Positions 1 to 9,230 of a stretch of DNA of 64,000 bases are shown here, in pieces. Each line of letters begins with the position of its first letter. Within the stretch, counting starts at the first letter, position 1. The stretch is from assembly GCF_046195335.1 (NCBI RefSeq), contig NZ_CP176093.1. One strand, given 5' to 3'. The notes below the pieces were generated by a model, which was given only the letters and a program-made list of their open reading frames with translations, was not told where the DNA came from and made no database searches. Origin of the DNA: Methanospirillum lacunae. GTDB lineage: Archaea; Halobacteriota; Methanomicrobia; Methanomicrobiales; Methanospirillaceae. The position numbers were made by a program, and so were the translations under genes.

Positions 1-2
1 TT

Positions 3-515
3 ATCGCAACACCCCGGTGGGGACCTGTTCCTCTAGATGTACAGTTTAATAGTCGGTGTCTTGGTGATCCCACATCATTTTTCTGGCAATTTGGTGATGG
101 GGGAACTAGTACAGAACCAAATCCAACTCACAGATATAATCTGTCAGGCGTTTATTCGGTCAATCTTCATGCTTCTAATCCAAAGAGTGGGGGGGTGGGG
201 GTATGGAATAAGTACGTTACTGTTACTGATAGTATAATTCCGGAACCTACAGCGACCCCGGTACCTGAAAGAATAACTCCAATGTTTCAGTTTTCACCCA
301 CAAATGGGACAACACCTCTTTCTGTCAGTTTTACTGATATGAGTTCAGGATACCCTACTTCCTGGTTATGGGATTTTGGTGATGGTTCCACATCAGAGGA
401 TCAAAATCCTGTTCACAAGTATACGACCACAGGATCTTATTCAGTTATGTTACAGGCACAAAATAGTGATTATAGTGGAACTGTTACGATCTCTGGTGCA
501 ATAACCGTCAGGTAA
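3..515 (+). CDS. PKD-domain surface protein, C-terminal part (5' end outside window)
   Basis: The reading frame is open from base 3 to the TAA at 513-515, so this is the end of a gene that begins upstream. Two PKD (polycystic kidney disease, Ig-like) domains are visible. The first has the core FFWQFGDGGTS and the closing NPTHRYNLSGVYSV; the second, after a short Pro/Thr linker, has SWLWDFGDGSTS and NPVHKYTTTGSYSV. PKD domains are extracellular beta-sandwich spacers in archaeal envelope proteins. There is no membrane anchor at the C terminus, which ends directly after the last beta strand. It opens a run of PKD genes on the same strand. Confidence 0.85.
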   Translation: MATPRWGPVPLDVQFNSRCLGDPTSFFWQFGDGGTSTEPNPTHRYNLSGVYSVNLHASNPKSGGVGVWNKYVTVTDSIIPEPTATPVPERITPMFQFSPTNGTTPLSVSFTDMSSGYPTSWLWDFGDGSTSEDQNPVHKYTTTGSYSVMLQAQNSDYSGTVTISGAITVR

Positions 516-832
516 GTAATTTGTATTTTATTTCATACATCTTTTGTTTTAATTTATAGTGAGGTTTCCTTTCTATTTTTACAGCTTATCAATATCTGAA
601 ACGCAGAGGAATATTAGTTTAATTATCTTGAATATCTCACATCTTAACCTGTTCGATCCAGGATTTTTTGCATTTATTTATGATGGTAGGTGAGATTTTG
701 GATTTATAGTGAAGGATATCAGATCTATAAAATTATTCTAGACTTAATATATATGTCTGATTTGTTTTCTATATCAGCCGTTATATTTTTAATGTTATAA
801 TAAAAATACCCCTATAGTTATTGAGGGATGTT
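516..832. other. AT-rich intergenic region between two PKD genes
   Basis: About 317 bases without a credible reading frame. The only structure I see is a promoter-like A/T element close to its right end (781-807). No repeat, RNA gene or clear terminator hairpin was recognised; T-rich runs near 520-560 could end transcription of the preceding gene. Confidence 0.5.
781..807 (+). promoter_or_regulatory. Putative promoter (TATA region) of PKD gene at 833
   Basis: The segment contains TTATATTT followed by AATGTTATAATAAAAATA, about 30-50 bases before the ATG at 833. It resembles the A/T elements at 5042-5075 and 8970-8999 upstream of two other PKD genes, which share a TTATATT core followed by a second TATAA or TATATA. 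This is based on reading alone, with no transcript data. Confidence 0.4.
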
Positions 833-2266
833 ATGCGTTCATTAGGGATGGGTATTATAATTCTTGGAATTCTGCTTTTGCCGGCTCTTGTATTAGCAGG
901 TTCTGTTGAAATTTCTCCTGATTATCTGTTTAAAGATATGCCGGTAACAATCAGTTATCCTGCGTTTTCTAGCGGAGATCAAATTCTGGTTGGATTTGAT
1001 GCTGGATTTACCCCAGAGACAACTGGGATGCAGGGACTGACTGCAAGTAGTATTGAAGTACCCTTCTCACTAAGTCCCGGCACAATCGCTTCTGTTGAAG
1101 GTATTCTCTTTAATAATTCCACGCAGTCATTTATATCTGACACGAATGAGACGGTTAATGCTGGAACGTATGGTGTAAGGGTGTTGAAAGCAGTCAGTAC
1201 CACTGGAACGTCACTTAACCTTTCATGGATGCTTGGAGGTTACTCATCTGGAAGTGTATCTGCAGGTCAGATTATCTTTGTTCCTTCTTTTTCTCCCAAA
1301 GCAGGATTACTTAATATTACAACTAAGTTTGGAAGTGTTACGAAAAGTAAATTAATTCCTTATAATCTGAGTGTTGCTGCACCTGCTATCTCATCAAATA
1401 ATATATCTCTAATTACAGGACAGAGTGGATATGGCAATGTTACAATAACGGGCCTTACAACTGGTCTATCTCTGTACAATATTACACTCAAACTGGGTAC
1501 CAGTATCGTTGGCAATTTTACAAATGTTACAACTCCAAATGGAGTTACACTAGTATCAAACTCCACATTGCCAGCATCTGTCGTTACAGTAAACGCTACT
1601 ACTTCTATGACTGGGGATGTAACTATCGCAAAGGCATTAAATTTGACATATAAGGGACTTGTTGCCGGTTCATCTCCAATCAATGTAACCATCAATAGTA
1701 TGAAAGATGTAAATGGGACTGATATTAATGCGGTTCAGGTAACAAATGGAACATTTACTGTTACTTCTCCCCCTTTGCCCGGGGCTGAGTTTACCGGAAC
1801 CCCGACAACAGGAATCATACCTTTTAATGTTTCATTCCTGTATACCTCGCCGGACAGTCCAATTGGGTTTAACTGGAGTTTCGATGATGGCACTATGAAT
1901 AATACCCAAACAGATCCAACTCACACATACTGGGTATCAGGTTCTCACGATGTTACATTGACTGTTCTGGGTGCCACTGATAATAATACCAATGTAAAAC
2001 ATGATTACATTAAGGCCAGGCAGGTCCCAGTGTGGTTTATGGGTAATGTTACTTCGGGTAAAGCATCACTTTCTGTAAGTTTTAATGGTAGTTCTATCAG
2101 TCCGATGCAATCCTGGGTCTATTACTTTGGGGATGGTGGAGTAGGTTATGAGCAGAATATGACCCATAGATACAATACAGCTGGAGTGTACACAGTTCGG
2201 GCAGAGGCGATGATAGGTAATGCACGTAACAGTGCGGTAAGAAACCAGTATATTTCTGTGACTTAA
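833..2266 (+). CDS. Secreted PKD-domain surface protein (477 aa)
   Basis: The ATG at 833 is preferred over the in-frame TTG at 821 because GAGGG lies just upstream and the protein then begins with a clean signal peptide (MRSLGMGIIILGILLLPALVLAG). Residues about 25-310 are an Asn/Thr/Ser-rich beta region with many N-glycosylation sequons and no recognised family. Two PKD domains follow, at about 318-395 and 398-477. The first has the variant core FNWSFDDG, the second YYFGDGG. No C-terminal anchor is seen. It is probably an exported, glycosylated envelope component; a specific role cannot be assigned. Confidence 0.8.
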   Translation: MRSLGMGIIILGILLLPALVLAGSVEISPDYLFKDMPVTISYPAFSSGDQILVGFDAGFTPETTGMQGLTASSIEVPFSLSPGTIASVEGILFNNSTQSFISDTNETVNAGTYGVRVLKAVSTTGTSLNLSWMLGGYSSGSVSAGQIIFVPSFSPKAGLLNITTKFGSVTKSKLIPYNLSVAAPAISSNNISLITGQSGYGNVTITGLTTGLSLYNITLKLGTSIVGNFTNVTTPNGVTLVSNSTLPASVVTVNATTSMTGDVTIAKALNLTYKGLVAGSSPINVTINSMKDVNGTDINAVQVTNGTFTVTSPPLPGAEFTGTPTTGIIPFNVSFLYTSPDSPIGFNWSFDDGTMNNTQTDPTHTYWVSGSHDVTLTVLGATDNNTNVKHDYIKARQVPVWFMGNVTSGKASLSVSFNGSSISPMQSWVYYFGDGGVGYEQNMTHRYNTAGVYTVRAEAMIGNARNSAVRNQYISVT

Positions 2267-2768
2267 TTAATCATAAGAAATTTATTTTCATATGTAGATC
2301 TGATATTTAAGTGTTTATTTTCTTTTGATTTTCCATTTTTGGTGATAAACCATAATAATATCAATCTACTTATTTTTAAGTTATCAAATATTTACGGGGG
2401 TTAATGTTTGAGGCAATTTATAATTATTTAAGTTGTTATGCAGGCATACGTAGTCCTTTTATTTAACTGTTAGAAATTGCCTGAATTCATGAATGTTAAG
2501 GTTATATTCTGTCATGTTTTTGACTAAACATATATCCTTTGATTATTCATTAGGTTATTTTAAAATCTATGATAATTAGGAATATATCTTTTAATTTTTG
2601 TGTTGGGTAATTAAATACGAACATTAATATTAAATGAATGATAAAACCCCACCATACATATATCCCAGATAGGACTCACATTTCAGGGGCTTATCTGATG
2701 GGATGCATTAGTTTTGATGTGGGGTTGCTATATGACTACTATTTCGATTTGTTTTATTCGGTGAAATA
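2267..2768. other. Long AT-rich intergenic region
   Basis: About 500 bases with no supported gene on either strand. The right half (2600-2768) holds several A/T runs, such as the one near 2625-2640, and GATAAAACCCC at 2640-2650, which could include the promoter of the next gene. I could not single out one TATA box with confidence. No tandem repeats or RNA gene recognised. Confidence 0.5.
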
Positions 2769-4994
2769 ATGAAAAATTCTGGTGGGAAGAGAAGTGGAGG
2801 TCTTTTTCTTGCAAAGGTCTTTAGCTGTATTGTGTGTATAATCTGCTTTTCAGGTGTGGTATTTGGTGAGGATATCTATGCCCGTTTTGCAGCCGTTCCT
2901 GACTCTGGTCCAGCTCCTCTTAATGTTACCTTTGTTGATCAGTCTGAAGGGAATCCAACATACTATCGCTGGGATTTGGATGGGAATGGAACATGGGATC
3001 CAGATGCTTCAGACAACCGGAATCCCTCGCATACCTATACTACGCCCGGTATGTACGATGTCTGCATGACGGTCTGGAATGGAACATTAGTGACTAGTAA
3101 TAGTACTGGAACGATACGAGTTTATGAGTCGGTGAAAGGAAATTTAAGTGCTAACTTTGCAGCTTCACCAAGGTCTGGTTATCCACCATTAAATGTATCC
3201 TTTATTGATCAGTCTTCAAGTGCTTTGAATTGGACCTGGATATTTGATATTAACAGTTCTTCTACTTTAGATTCTGAAATGCATTTGCAGAATCCTGTAC
3301 ACACCTATACAAATCCGGGGTGGTATACGGTGATGTTGAATGTTAGTGATAACTATTCTGCTGATAAGGGAAGACTTTCATCATTGTCTCAGGAGAATTT
3401 TATTCATGTTCTTCCCATTCCAAAGCCGCAACCTGATTTTGTAGCATCACCTCAATCAGGGACAAGTAATTTGACAGTAACCTTTACAGATCTGACCCCA
3501 ATAACCAGTGAATTCTTTGGAAACCTTTCTCCTGATTTGTGGCAATATTCATATGATTGGGATTTTGGTGATGATTCTCTTAACTCAAGCGAAAAAAATC
3601 CAGTTCACACGTACACTAAAAAAGGACTTTTTAATGTTTCTGTTGGTGTGACAGGTCCTGGTGGAATGACTCTGATAAGTAAAAATGGATATATTGCAGT
3701 TGATACTCCCCCTGCACCTCTTGCTGATTTTACCGTTTCACCTTCTAATGGTACTGTTCCCCTAACTGTTAACTTCATTGGTCTAGCTGAAGGAACCGGT
3801 CATCTCACATATCTGTGGAATTTCGGAGACAACTCTACCATCGTTTCCGGACGTAATCCAGTTCATGTCTACTCAAATCCAGGTTCATATAATGTCTCAC
3901 TAGAGGTGAGTGATGGTTCAAAAACAGGTTCAGTAATTAGAAATAACAGTGTCATCGCCCGTGAACCTGCTCCTCTCTCTGCGATGTTCACGGCAACTCC
4001 CAGGAATGGTACAGCTCCCCTGCAGGTCTCCTTTATTGATCAATCCTATAGTGAAACACCATTAACTTACAATTGGTCTTTCGGTGATGGTTCACTAATT
4101 AACCATGATAAAAACCCGGTCCATATTTATACCCAGGAAGGGGTGTATGGCGTCTCGCTTCAGGTTAAAGGAGGGAACACCTCGAACGTGATAAACCAGA
4201 GTAATTTCATTACTGTGGAGAAACCAGCTCTGCATAAGGCCGATTTTACTGCGGTTCCGGTTGAAGGGCCTGTACCCCTCATCGTTTCATTTGTTGATCA
4301 ATCAACAGGAACAGGGCCGTTTACGTATTTGTGGGACTTTGGTGATGGATCAGGACAAGTAACTGATAAGAATCCTAGCCATACCTATGAAATTCCTGGT
4401 TTGTATACAGTTAATGAAACCGTAAACAGTTCGGCTGGTTCAATACTTGTCTCAAAGGAGAGGTTAGTGAATGCAACAACAGCTATTGAATCACGGCCAG
4501 TCTATGCCAATTTTAGCGCAATTTCAACCAGGGGAGTGGCTCCGTTTAATGTGCAGTTTATGGATCTGTCCTCCGGACCAGTTGCAGCATGGAAATGGAC
4601 ATTTGGTGATGGGAGTTCTGTTACAGAACAGGGACCCAATCACACGTATGTAAAACCTGGTGTTTATGATGTCAGCCTAGATGTCTTTAACAAGTCCGGA
4701 GTATCCAATACCATAACAAGTTCGAAATTTATTACTGCATTGAGTCCTGCTGTAACAACAAAAATTACTCTGGTGTACGCTGATCTTTCAAACAAGAAAA
4801 AGATTCAGTTTTTTGATAATTCCGAAGGCGTTGGTATAAACAGTTGGATATGGGACTTTGGTGATGGATCTGATGAATCAGAAATTCAAAATCCGTTCCA
4901 TGAATTCGCTACTAGTGGAACCTTCCCGATCAAGTTGACAATTTCCAACGGCTATGCTTCTGATAGCAATACATTTTATGTAAAAATCAAATAA
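2769..4994 (+). CDS. Secreted protein of eight tandem PKD domains (741 aa)
   Basis: The N terminus is basic, followed by a hydrophobic segment (about residues 14-35), consistent with a signal peptide. Nearly all the rest is PKD domains: I count eight, each of about 80-95 residues with a W-[DNT]-FGDG-type core, an NP-x-H-x-[YF] strand and a G-x-[YF]-x-V-x-[LV] strand. The cores include YYRWDLDGNG in domain 1, YDWDFGDD in 3, YLWNFGDN in 4, YNWSFGDG in 5, YLWDFGDG in 6, WKWTFGDG in 7 and WIWDFGDG in 8. Domain 2 is divergent (WIFDINSS). The protein ends at the last strand with no anchor. Many N-x-S/T sequons suggest glycosylation. A rod-like spacer or adhesin role in the envelope is inferred from PKD architecture. 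Confidence 0.85.
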   Translation: MKNSGGKRSGGLFLAKVFSCIVCIICFSGVVFGEDIYARFAAVPDSGPAPLNVTFVDQSEGNPTYYRWDLDGNGTWDPDASDNRNPSHTYTTPGMYDVCMTVWNGTLVTSNSTGTIRVYESVKGNLSANFAASPRSGYPPLNVSFIDQSSSALNWTWIFDINSSSTLDSEMHLQNPVHTYTNPGWYTVMLNVSDNYSADKGRLSSLSQENFIHVLPIPKPQPDFVASPQSGTSNLTVTFTDLTPITSEFFGNLSPDLWQYSYDWDFGDDSLNSSEKNPVHTYTKKGLFNVSVGVTGPGGMTLISKNGYIAVDTPPAPLADFTVSPSNGTVPLTVNFIGLAEGTGHLTYLWNFGDNSTIVSGRNPVHVYSNPGSYNVSLEVSDGSKTGSVIRNNSVIAREPAPLSAMFTATPRNGTAPLQVSFIDQSYSETPLTYNWSFGDGSLINHDKNPVHIYTQEGVYGVSLQVKGGNTSNVINQSNFITVEKPALHKADFTAVPVEGPVPLIVSFVDQSTGTGPFTYLWDFGDGSGQVTDKNPSHTYEIPGLYTVNETVNSSAGSILVSKERLVNATTAIESRPVYANFSAISTRGVAPFNVQFMDLSSGPVAAWKWTFGDGSSVTEQGPNHTYVKPGVYDVSLDVFNKSGVSNTITSSKFITALSPAVTTKITLVYADLSNKKKIQFFDNSEGVGINSWIWDFGDGSDESEIQNPFHEFATSGTFPIKLTISNGYASDSNTFYVKIK

Positions 4995-5006
4995 CGTAAT
5001 TTTCTC

Positions 5007-5013
5007 TTTTTTT
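5007..5013 (+). terminator. T-tract terminator after the eight-PKD gene
   Basis: A run of seven T follows the stop codon by about a dozen bases, in a T/C-rich stretch. Archaeal RNA polymerase commonly terminates at such tracts without a hairpin. Confidence 0.45.
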
Positions 5014-5041
5014 ACTCAGAACAAATTTTTCCGGATTCCAA

Positions 5042-5075
5042 TGGAAAAATTTATATTTGAATTATTATAAATACA
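5042..5075 (+). promoter_or_regulatory. Putative promoter of the PKD/Cys-rich gene at 5243
   Basis: The element reads TGGAAAAATTTATATTTGAA followed by TTATTATAAATAC. Its first part nearly matches the element at 8970-8999 upstream of the paralogous gene at 9231 (TGGAAATATTTATATTAGAA). If it is the promoter, the mRNA has a 5' leader of more than 140 bases. Confidence 0.45.
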
Positions 5076-5242
5076 ATGTCTATTATTCGGAATTGTGGGG
5101 TTAAACTGACTTCAGGTTCTGCATCGCTTTAAAATTAAAATTTGGAGTAATATCCGGGTTTTAATGAAGAGAGGCGGGGAGCAGGGTGATCAAAGTTTTC
5201 CCGTTCGGATGGTGTTATGAAATGTTGTCAGGATGGTTTAAT

Positions 5243-8200
5243 ATGGGGAAATACATGAGATTGGGAGTTATCTCAATCATACTATTATGCATGCTGGCTG
5301 GTCTGGCATCAGCATCAGTAGCAATTGCCGGGCCTACTACGGTCACCCGCGGTGGTGTGAGTGATGGGCAACCAAATGTGGATGGCTTTTTCAATCTCTC
5401 AATAAGTGGGAATGATTCTGCTAGTGTTCCAATGCATCTCGGGTTGGTTGTCATTCCGCAGACGATGACAGGAGATATCTGTGATCGTCCACCATATCTG
5501 ATTAATAATTCTATTGTTGGAGATACTCTTGTTCTTGGTGATGATGCGAAAATATGGCCTGAAGACTATAGTAATCCATATTATTTTAGCAAGGTATCAC
5601 CAAATGGAGTCGATAGTCCATCTGTAGGACCTTGGACAGTGCCTTGGAATGGAACTCATTACTATGGTGCGATAAATACGAACAACACCACCGTCATGGT
5701 TGGGACTCTCTATCCTGATGATGGTACTAATGAATTTGTATCATCCAGCTTGAAGCCTGGAAGTTATACCTACCATTTACAATCTGATTTCAAACAGAGT
5801 GTCCCTGGAAGCGATTCACAGGACTTCAATGTGACGGTAACCTATGGTGCTGTTACTGCTGGAGCATACAACTTTACATCCTGGAGTCAGGGCTCATTAG
5901 TTCCGATTTCTACTATTCAGTCAGGTCACACGGTTATGCTTCAGGGAACTAACACTGATACTAAAACCACATACCTATGGGTAGGGGGCGAAGGTCTTCC
6001 GAAGTGTGGTCAGTTCTTAGGTGCGTTAACTGTAGAGCCCCAGCCCACAGACAATAAAGGTGCATTCATGAATGGAACCTGGTATTATCAGTGGGAAGCC
6101 CCCTGTACCGGTGGAAATTACACCGTTTATGCTTCTAGCGTAAATTCATCTGATGTTGTTCCGCGTCTCAAAAATAAGTATGCACTTGAAAGTTGCAGTG
6201 CAAGTTGCAGCGAAGGAGGTATCTGTGGATTATATAACTGTCCTACCTGTGGACCTACACCTGCAACAATTTCAATAAAAGTAACCGAACCTGAATTTAA
6301 CTTTACAGTTCCAGAGATCGTGGATCGATGTTGTTGTGCAGCTTTCCCTTGTGGTGCAACCGATCCTATGACCTCAATAAACCTGACCGGTTATACCGGA
6401 ACACCACAACAGCCAGTTAGAGTCTGGTTATTTGGTAACAGTTGGATGGGGTCAGCCCCGTACCTGGTGAGTAATTTCACTTCAGGAGTTGATTCACAAG
6501 GAACATTTGATCTGGATGTCAGGACATTATTCTCTACAAATGGGAATCACATACCCTTCTGTGAGTTAGATGCAGGTGAATACAACCTTGTTATTCAGAT
6601 ACCTGGATGTAACTCGTCAGCAATTGATGTAGGTCCTTCATATATCTCTAAGGATTTAGTTGGATACAAAGCGTATCAGGCGTTAATTACTAAACTAAAT
6701 GACAGGGGTCAGGCTCTCTGCCCGGTATGTCCGAAGGTTACTGACAAATATGTCACACTAAAGTTTACCATCAGAGACATCTGTAATGGTGGTTCCGCTG
6801 ATTTTAATGGAACTCCAACTTCAGGTCTTGTAAAACTCCCGGTTCAGTTCACTGATTTATCCACTTTTATGGGTACATCCTGGTCATGGGACTTTGGTGA
6901 TAATGCAACCTCAAATGAAACTAATCCTCTCCATGTTTATACAACACCGGGCAATTACACGGTAACTCTGAAGGTTTCCAACGGGACAATCACCAAGGAG
7001 CAAAAGAAGTTTGACTATATCAAAGTCAGTGAAGTCCCTTCAAAGTACTTCGAGCCTGTAGCAAACTTCACCTATTCAATCACCCATGATACAACTGGAG
7101 AAGTTCAGTTTATCGATCAGTCATTTGGCTCAACGCCACTGACCTACTCTTGGAACTTTGGAGATAACTCAACCAGTACCAACGTTAGTCCTTTCCACCA
7201 GTTCTTTGCCCTGGGTATCTATTCCGTCACACTTACTGTGACTGATACCCATGGAAAGGTAAGCAACATCACACAGCAGATCAACGTCAATGCAGTTCCG
7301 ATCTATAGTTCACCGGTTGCGAACTTTACCTATGTTCCAAAGAATGTAGATCCGATGACCATCCAGTTCATTGATCAGTCGTTCAGCTCCACTGATCTCT
7401 GGTATCTCTGGAACTTTGGTGACGGGACAAACAGTACTGATAAGGTTCCGGCACACACCTACACTACAGCAGCGACGTACAATGTCTCTCTGACGGTAAC
7501 TGATCAGTATGACAATGCCTCGACTGCTTCACAGTCGATTCAGGTTCCGGTGACACCAGGTGGCCTGCCAAACATCGACTTTACAGCCGATATCACAAGT
7601 GGACAGTACCCGTTAACCGTGCAGTTCCTTGATAACACCACGACTACATGGGCCGACTCCTGGCAATGGAACTTTGGCGATGGTGCAGTGTCCTCACTCC
7701 GTAGTCCTTCTCACACCTACACCACTCCAGGTCAATACACCGTTACCCTCAGGGCGGCGAATGTCAATGGTGAAGGGAATGAGATGACTAAGGAGAACTA
7801 TATAATAGTTCAGAATCATCCACCGGTTATCGCTGCAACAGCAGACCCGATGAGTGGTAACTTCCCGCTTAAGGTAGAATTCACTGCAAATGCAACCGTT
7901 AATAACAAGACTGTTGAGCAATCCGCTCCTTTGATCAAGACTTGGATCTGGGAGTTTGGAGACTCTAGCACGACTTCAGAGCAGAACCCGACCCATGTCT
8001 ATGAGACTCCGGGTAACTACAATGTAACTGTCCTCTGCCAGCTTGTTGATGGAGTAAGTTCGCAGATTGATGTAGGAACAATCAAAGTAGGGCCTCAACC
8101 TTATGCAAACTTCTATTGGGATTATCTGGATAAGGATGAGACCTGCTGTTACCTGGTAAAGTTCACCGACACATCAGTTGGGGCAGCCTCTTGGAACTGG

Positions 8201-8629
8201 GACTTTGGCGATGGTCTGACTTCCATCGAGCAGAATCCAACCCACCGGTTCAAGGAAGTTGGTTCATATAATGTCACTCTGACCATCAAGGATAGCAGTA
8301 GTGCAACCAGCATTATGACTAAGACTGTTCAGATCACTTCCGGGTATACTACTCCTACCCCAACCCCGACTCCAACACCGGTGCCGGGACAGGTGATTGC
8401 AGACTTTACCTCGAAGGCCACAGCAACACGAACAATAGCATTTACTGATGTTTCAACCGGAGAAATCAATGGTTCAACAACCTGGAGCTGGAGCTTCGGA
8501 GATGGAACCATCGCTTCTATTCAGAATCCGATTCATCTCTATCCGACTGATGGTCAGTACACAGTTGTTCTGACAGTTTCAAACGGCCAATTCAGTGATT
8601 CTGAATCCAAGACCATTGGTGTCAGATAA
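5243..8629 (+). CDS. Large Cys-rich, seven-PKD envelope protein (1128 aa)
   Basis: A GTG at 5186 is possible, but the ATG at 5243 (or 5255) puts a normal signal peptide (MRLGVISIILLCMLAGLASA) near the N terminus, and a GGATGG precedes it. Residues about 25-515 form a module also found in the next two genes: ICDRPP near 79, GTNTD near 235, a cysteine cluster near 318-337, RCCCAAFPCG near 362, WLFG near 395, and a C-x-L-x-x-G-x-Y-x-L strand near 440. Seven PKD domains follow (about 519-1128), the last after a Thr-Pro linker. With no anchor seen, attachment may be by disulfides or protein-protein contacts. The high cysteine content suggests disulfide cross-linking in the envelope or sheath; that is inference. 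Confidence 0.8.
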   Translation: MGKYMRLGVISIILLCMLAGLASASVAIAGPTTVTRGGVSDGQPNVDGFFNLSISGNDSASVPMHLGLVVIPQTMTGDICDRPPYLINNSIVGDTLVLGDDAKIWPEDYSNPYYFSKVSPNGVDSPSVGPWTVPWNGTHYYGAINTNNTTVMVGTLYPDDGTNEFVSSSLKPGSYTYHLQSDFKQSVPGSDSQDFNVTVTYGAVTAGAYNFTSWSQGSLVPISTIQSGHTVMLQGTNTDTKTTYLWVGGEGLPKCGQFLGALTVEPQPTDNKGAFMNGTWYYQWEAPCTGGNYTVYASSVNSSDVVPRLKNKYALESCSASCSEGGICGLYNCPTCGPTPATISIKVTEPEFNFTVPEIVDRCCCAAFPCGATDPMTSINLTGYTGTPQQPVRVWLFGNSWMGSAPYLVSNFTSGVDSQGTFDLDVRTLFSTNGNHIPFCELDAGEYNLVIQIPGCNSSAIDVGPSYISKDLVGYKAYQALITKLNDRGQALCPVCPKVTDKYVTLKFTIRDICNGGSADFNGTPTSGLVKLPVQFTDLSTFMGTSWSWDFGDNATSNETNPLHVYTTPGNYTVTLKVSNGTITKEQKKFDYIKVSEVPSKYFEPVANFTYSITHDTTGEVQFIDQSFGSTPLTYSWNFGDNSTSTNVSPFHQFFALGIYSVTLTVTDTHGKVSNITQQINVNAVPIYSSPVANFTYVPKNVDPMTIQFIDQSFSSTDLWYLWNFGDGTNSTDKVPAHTYTTAATYNVSLTVTDQYDNASTASQSIQVPVTPGGLPNIDFTADITSGQYPLTVQFLDNTTTTWADSWQWNFGDGAVSSLRSPSHTYTTPGQYTVTLRAANVNGEGNEMTKENYIIVQNHPPVIAATADPMSGNFPLKVEFTANATVNNKTVEQSAPLIKTWIWEFGDSSTTSEQNPTHVYETPGNYNVTVLCQLVDGVSSQIDVGTIKVGPQPYANFYWDYLDKDETCCYLVKFTDTSVGAASWNWDFGDGLTSIEQNPTHRFKEVGSYNVTLTIKDSSSATSIMTKTVQITSGYTTPTPTPTPTPVPGQVIADFTSKATATRTIAFTDVSTGEINGSTTWSWSFGDGTIASIQNPIHLYPTDGQYTVVLTVSNGQFSDSESKTIGVR
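8341..8391 (+). repeat. Thr-Pro linker repeat inside the PKD gene
   Basis: A short run of ACC/ACT-CCx codons encodes alternating Thr-Pro (TPTPTPTPTPVPG) between the sixth and seventh PKD domains. It is a coding linker, not an independent DNA element. Confidence 0.7.
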
Positions 8630-8647
8630 TTCTGAATTCTCATATTC

Positions 8648-8653
8648 TTTTTT
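8648..8653 (+). terminator. T-tract terminator after the seven-PKD gene
   Basis: Six T residues lie about 20 bases after the stop codon, and another eight-T run follows at 8706-8713. Hairpin support is weak. Confidence 0.35.
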
Positions 8654-8969
8654 AATATTGTAATCCTGACTGCGCACCAGCATTTTTCAGCCCGCAGCAA
8701 GGCGTTTTTTTTAGGTAGAAAAATCCGCGATCTTATTTAGGTGGCTGCCTGATTCTGATCCTCTCTTGATAGAGAATGAATACATGCGCTGGAACTTTGG
8801 ATATTCTGGTAAAATAAAACCGTCATAACACTTCTGAAAAATTAATTTATCTAAATTTTGAAATATTTTTCTATCAGGTTAAACCGATCCCTTTCTATCT
8901 CCGCTTGATGGAATATTAATCGGAGACCTGACTCGTATAGGAAAAAAACAGGTTATCCTGGATACTTAT

Positions 8970-8999
8970 GGAAATATTTATATTAGAAATAATATATAG
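8970..8999 (+). promoter_or_regulatory. Putative promoter of the four-gene surface operon
   Basis: The element reads GGAAATATTTATATTAGAA followed by ATAATATATAGG. It is nearly the same as the element at 5042-5075 in front of the preceding paralogue. The first gene of the operon starts about 235 bases downstream, which would give a leader of roughly 200 bases. Confidence 0.45.
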
Positions 9000-9151
9000 G
9001 ATTTTTATTATCTACGAATGGGGGTCGAATACGTCACTGAACTTTCCATGATAGGTATTATCAGCAAAACCTGATTCCTCTGTGTTTCAGGGCGACGGCA
9101 GATAATGAAACCCGGTGCTGTATCTTGCCTTTGGTCGGCATTCGGGCTGAG

Positions 9152-9190
9152 TGAATGGGGGTTAGCTGTGAACTAGGGTTCACCCGTTCA
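9152..9190 (+). promoter_or_regulatory. Leader stem-loop before the surface operon
   Basis: GTGAAC (9168-9173), the loop TAGG and GTTCAC (9178-9183) form a perfect six-pair hairpin. The flanks TGAATGG (9152-9158) and CCGTTCA (9184-9190) can extend it with one G-T pair, leaving a bulge on the 5' side. It lies about 40 bases before the start codon at 9231, so it could affect translation or mRNA stability, or be an operator palindrome. Confidence 0.35.
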
Positions 9191-9230
9191 TGGATGTGAT
9201 CATGACTCGATGTGATTTGGGGTGTATGCG

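Larger units (their letters stand above)
8630..9230. other. Long intergenic region and leader upstream of the surface operon
   Basis: Six hundred bases without a supported gene. From left to right it holds a T-run after the stop (8648-8653), a second T-run at 8706-8713 after GCCCGCAGCAAGGCG, a promoter-like A/T element (8970-8999), and a G-rich leader of about 200 bases with a stem-loop at 9152-9190 before the start at 9231. An unrecognised cis-regulatory RNA or small RNA is possible. Confidence 0.5.

Noticed and set aside
37..237. Open frame 37-237 on the + strand
   Set aside because: It lies in another frame across a PKD domain that is read continuously from base 3; it has no PKD or other coding signature.
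8341..8391. Short tandem CC-rich repeat resembling a CRISPR or satellite start
   Set aside because: It encodes a Thr-Pro linker within one protein, has no spacers and no cas genes nearby. No CRISPR array was seen in the window.
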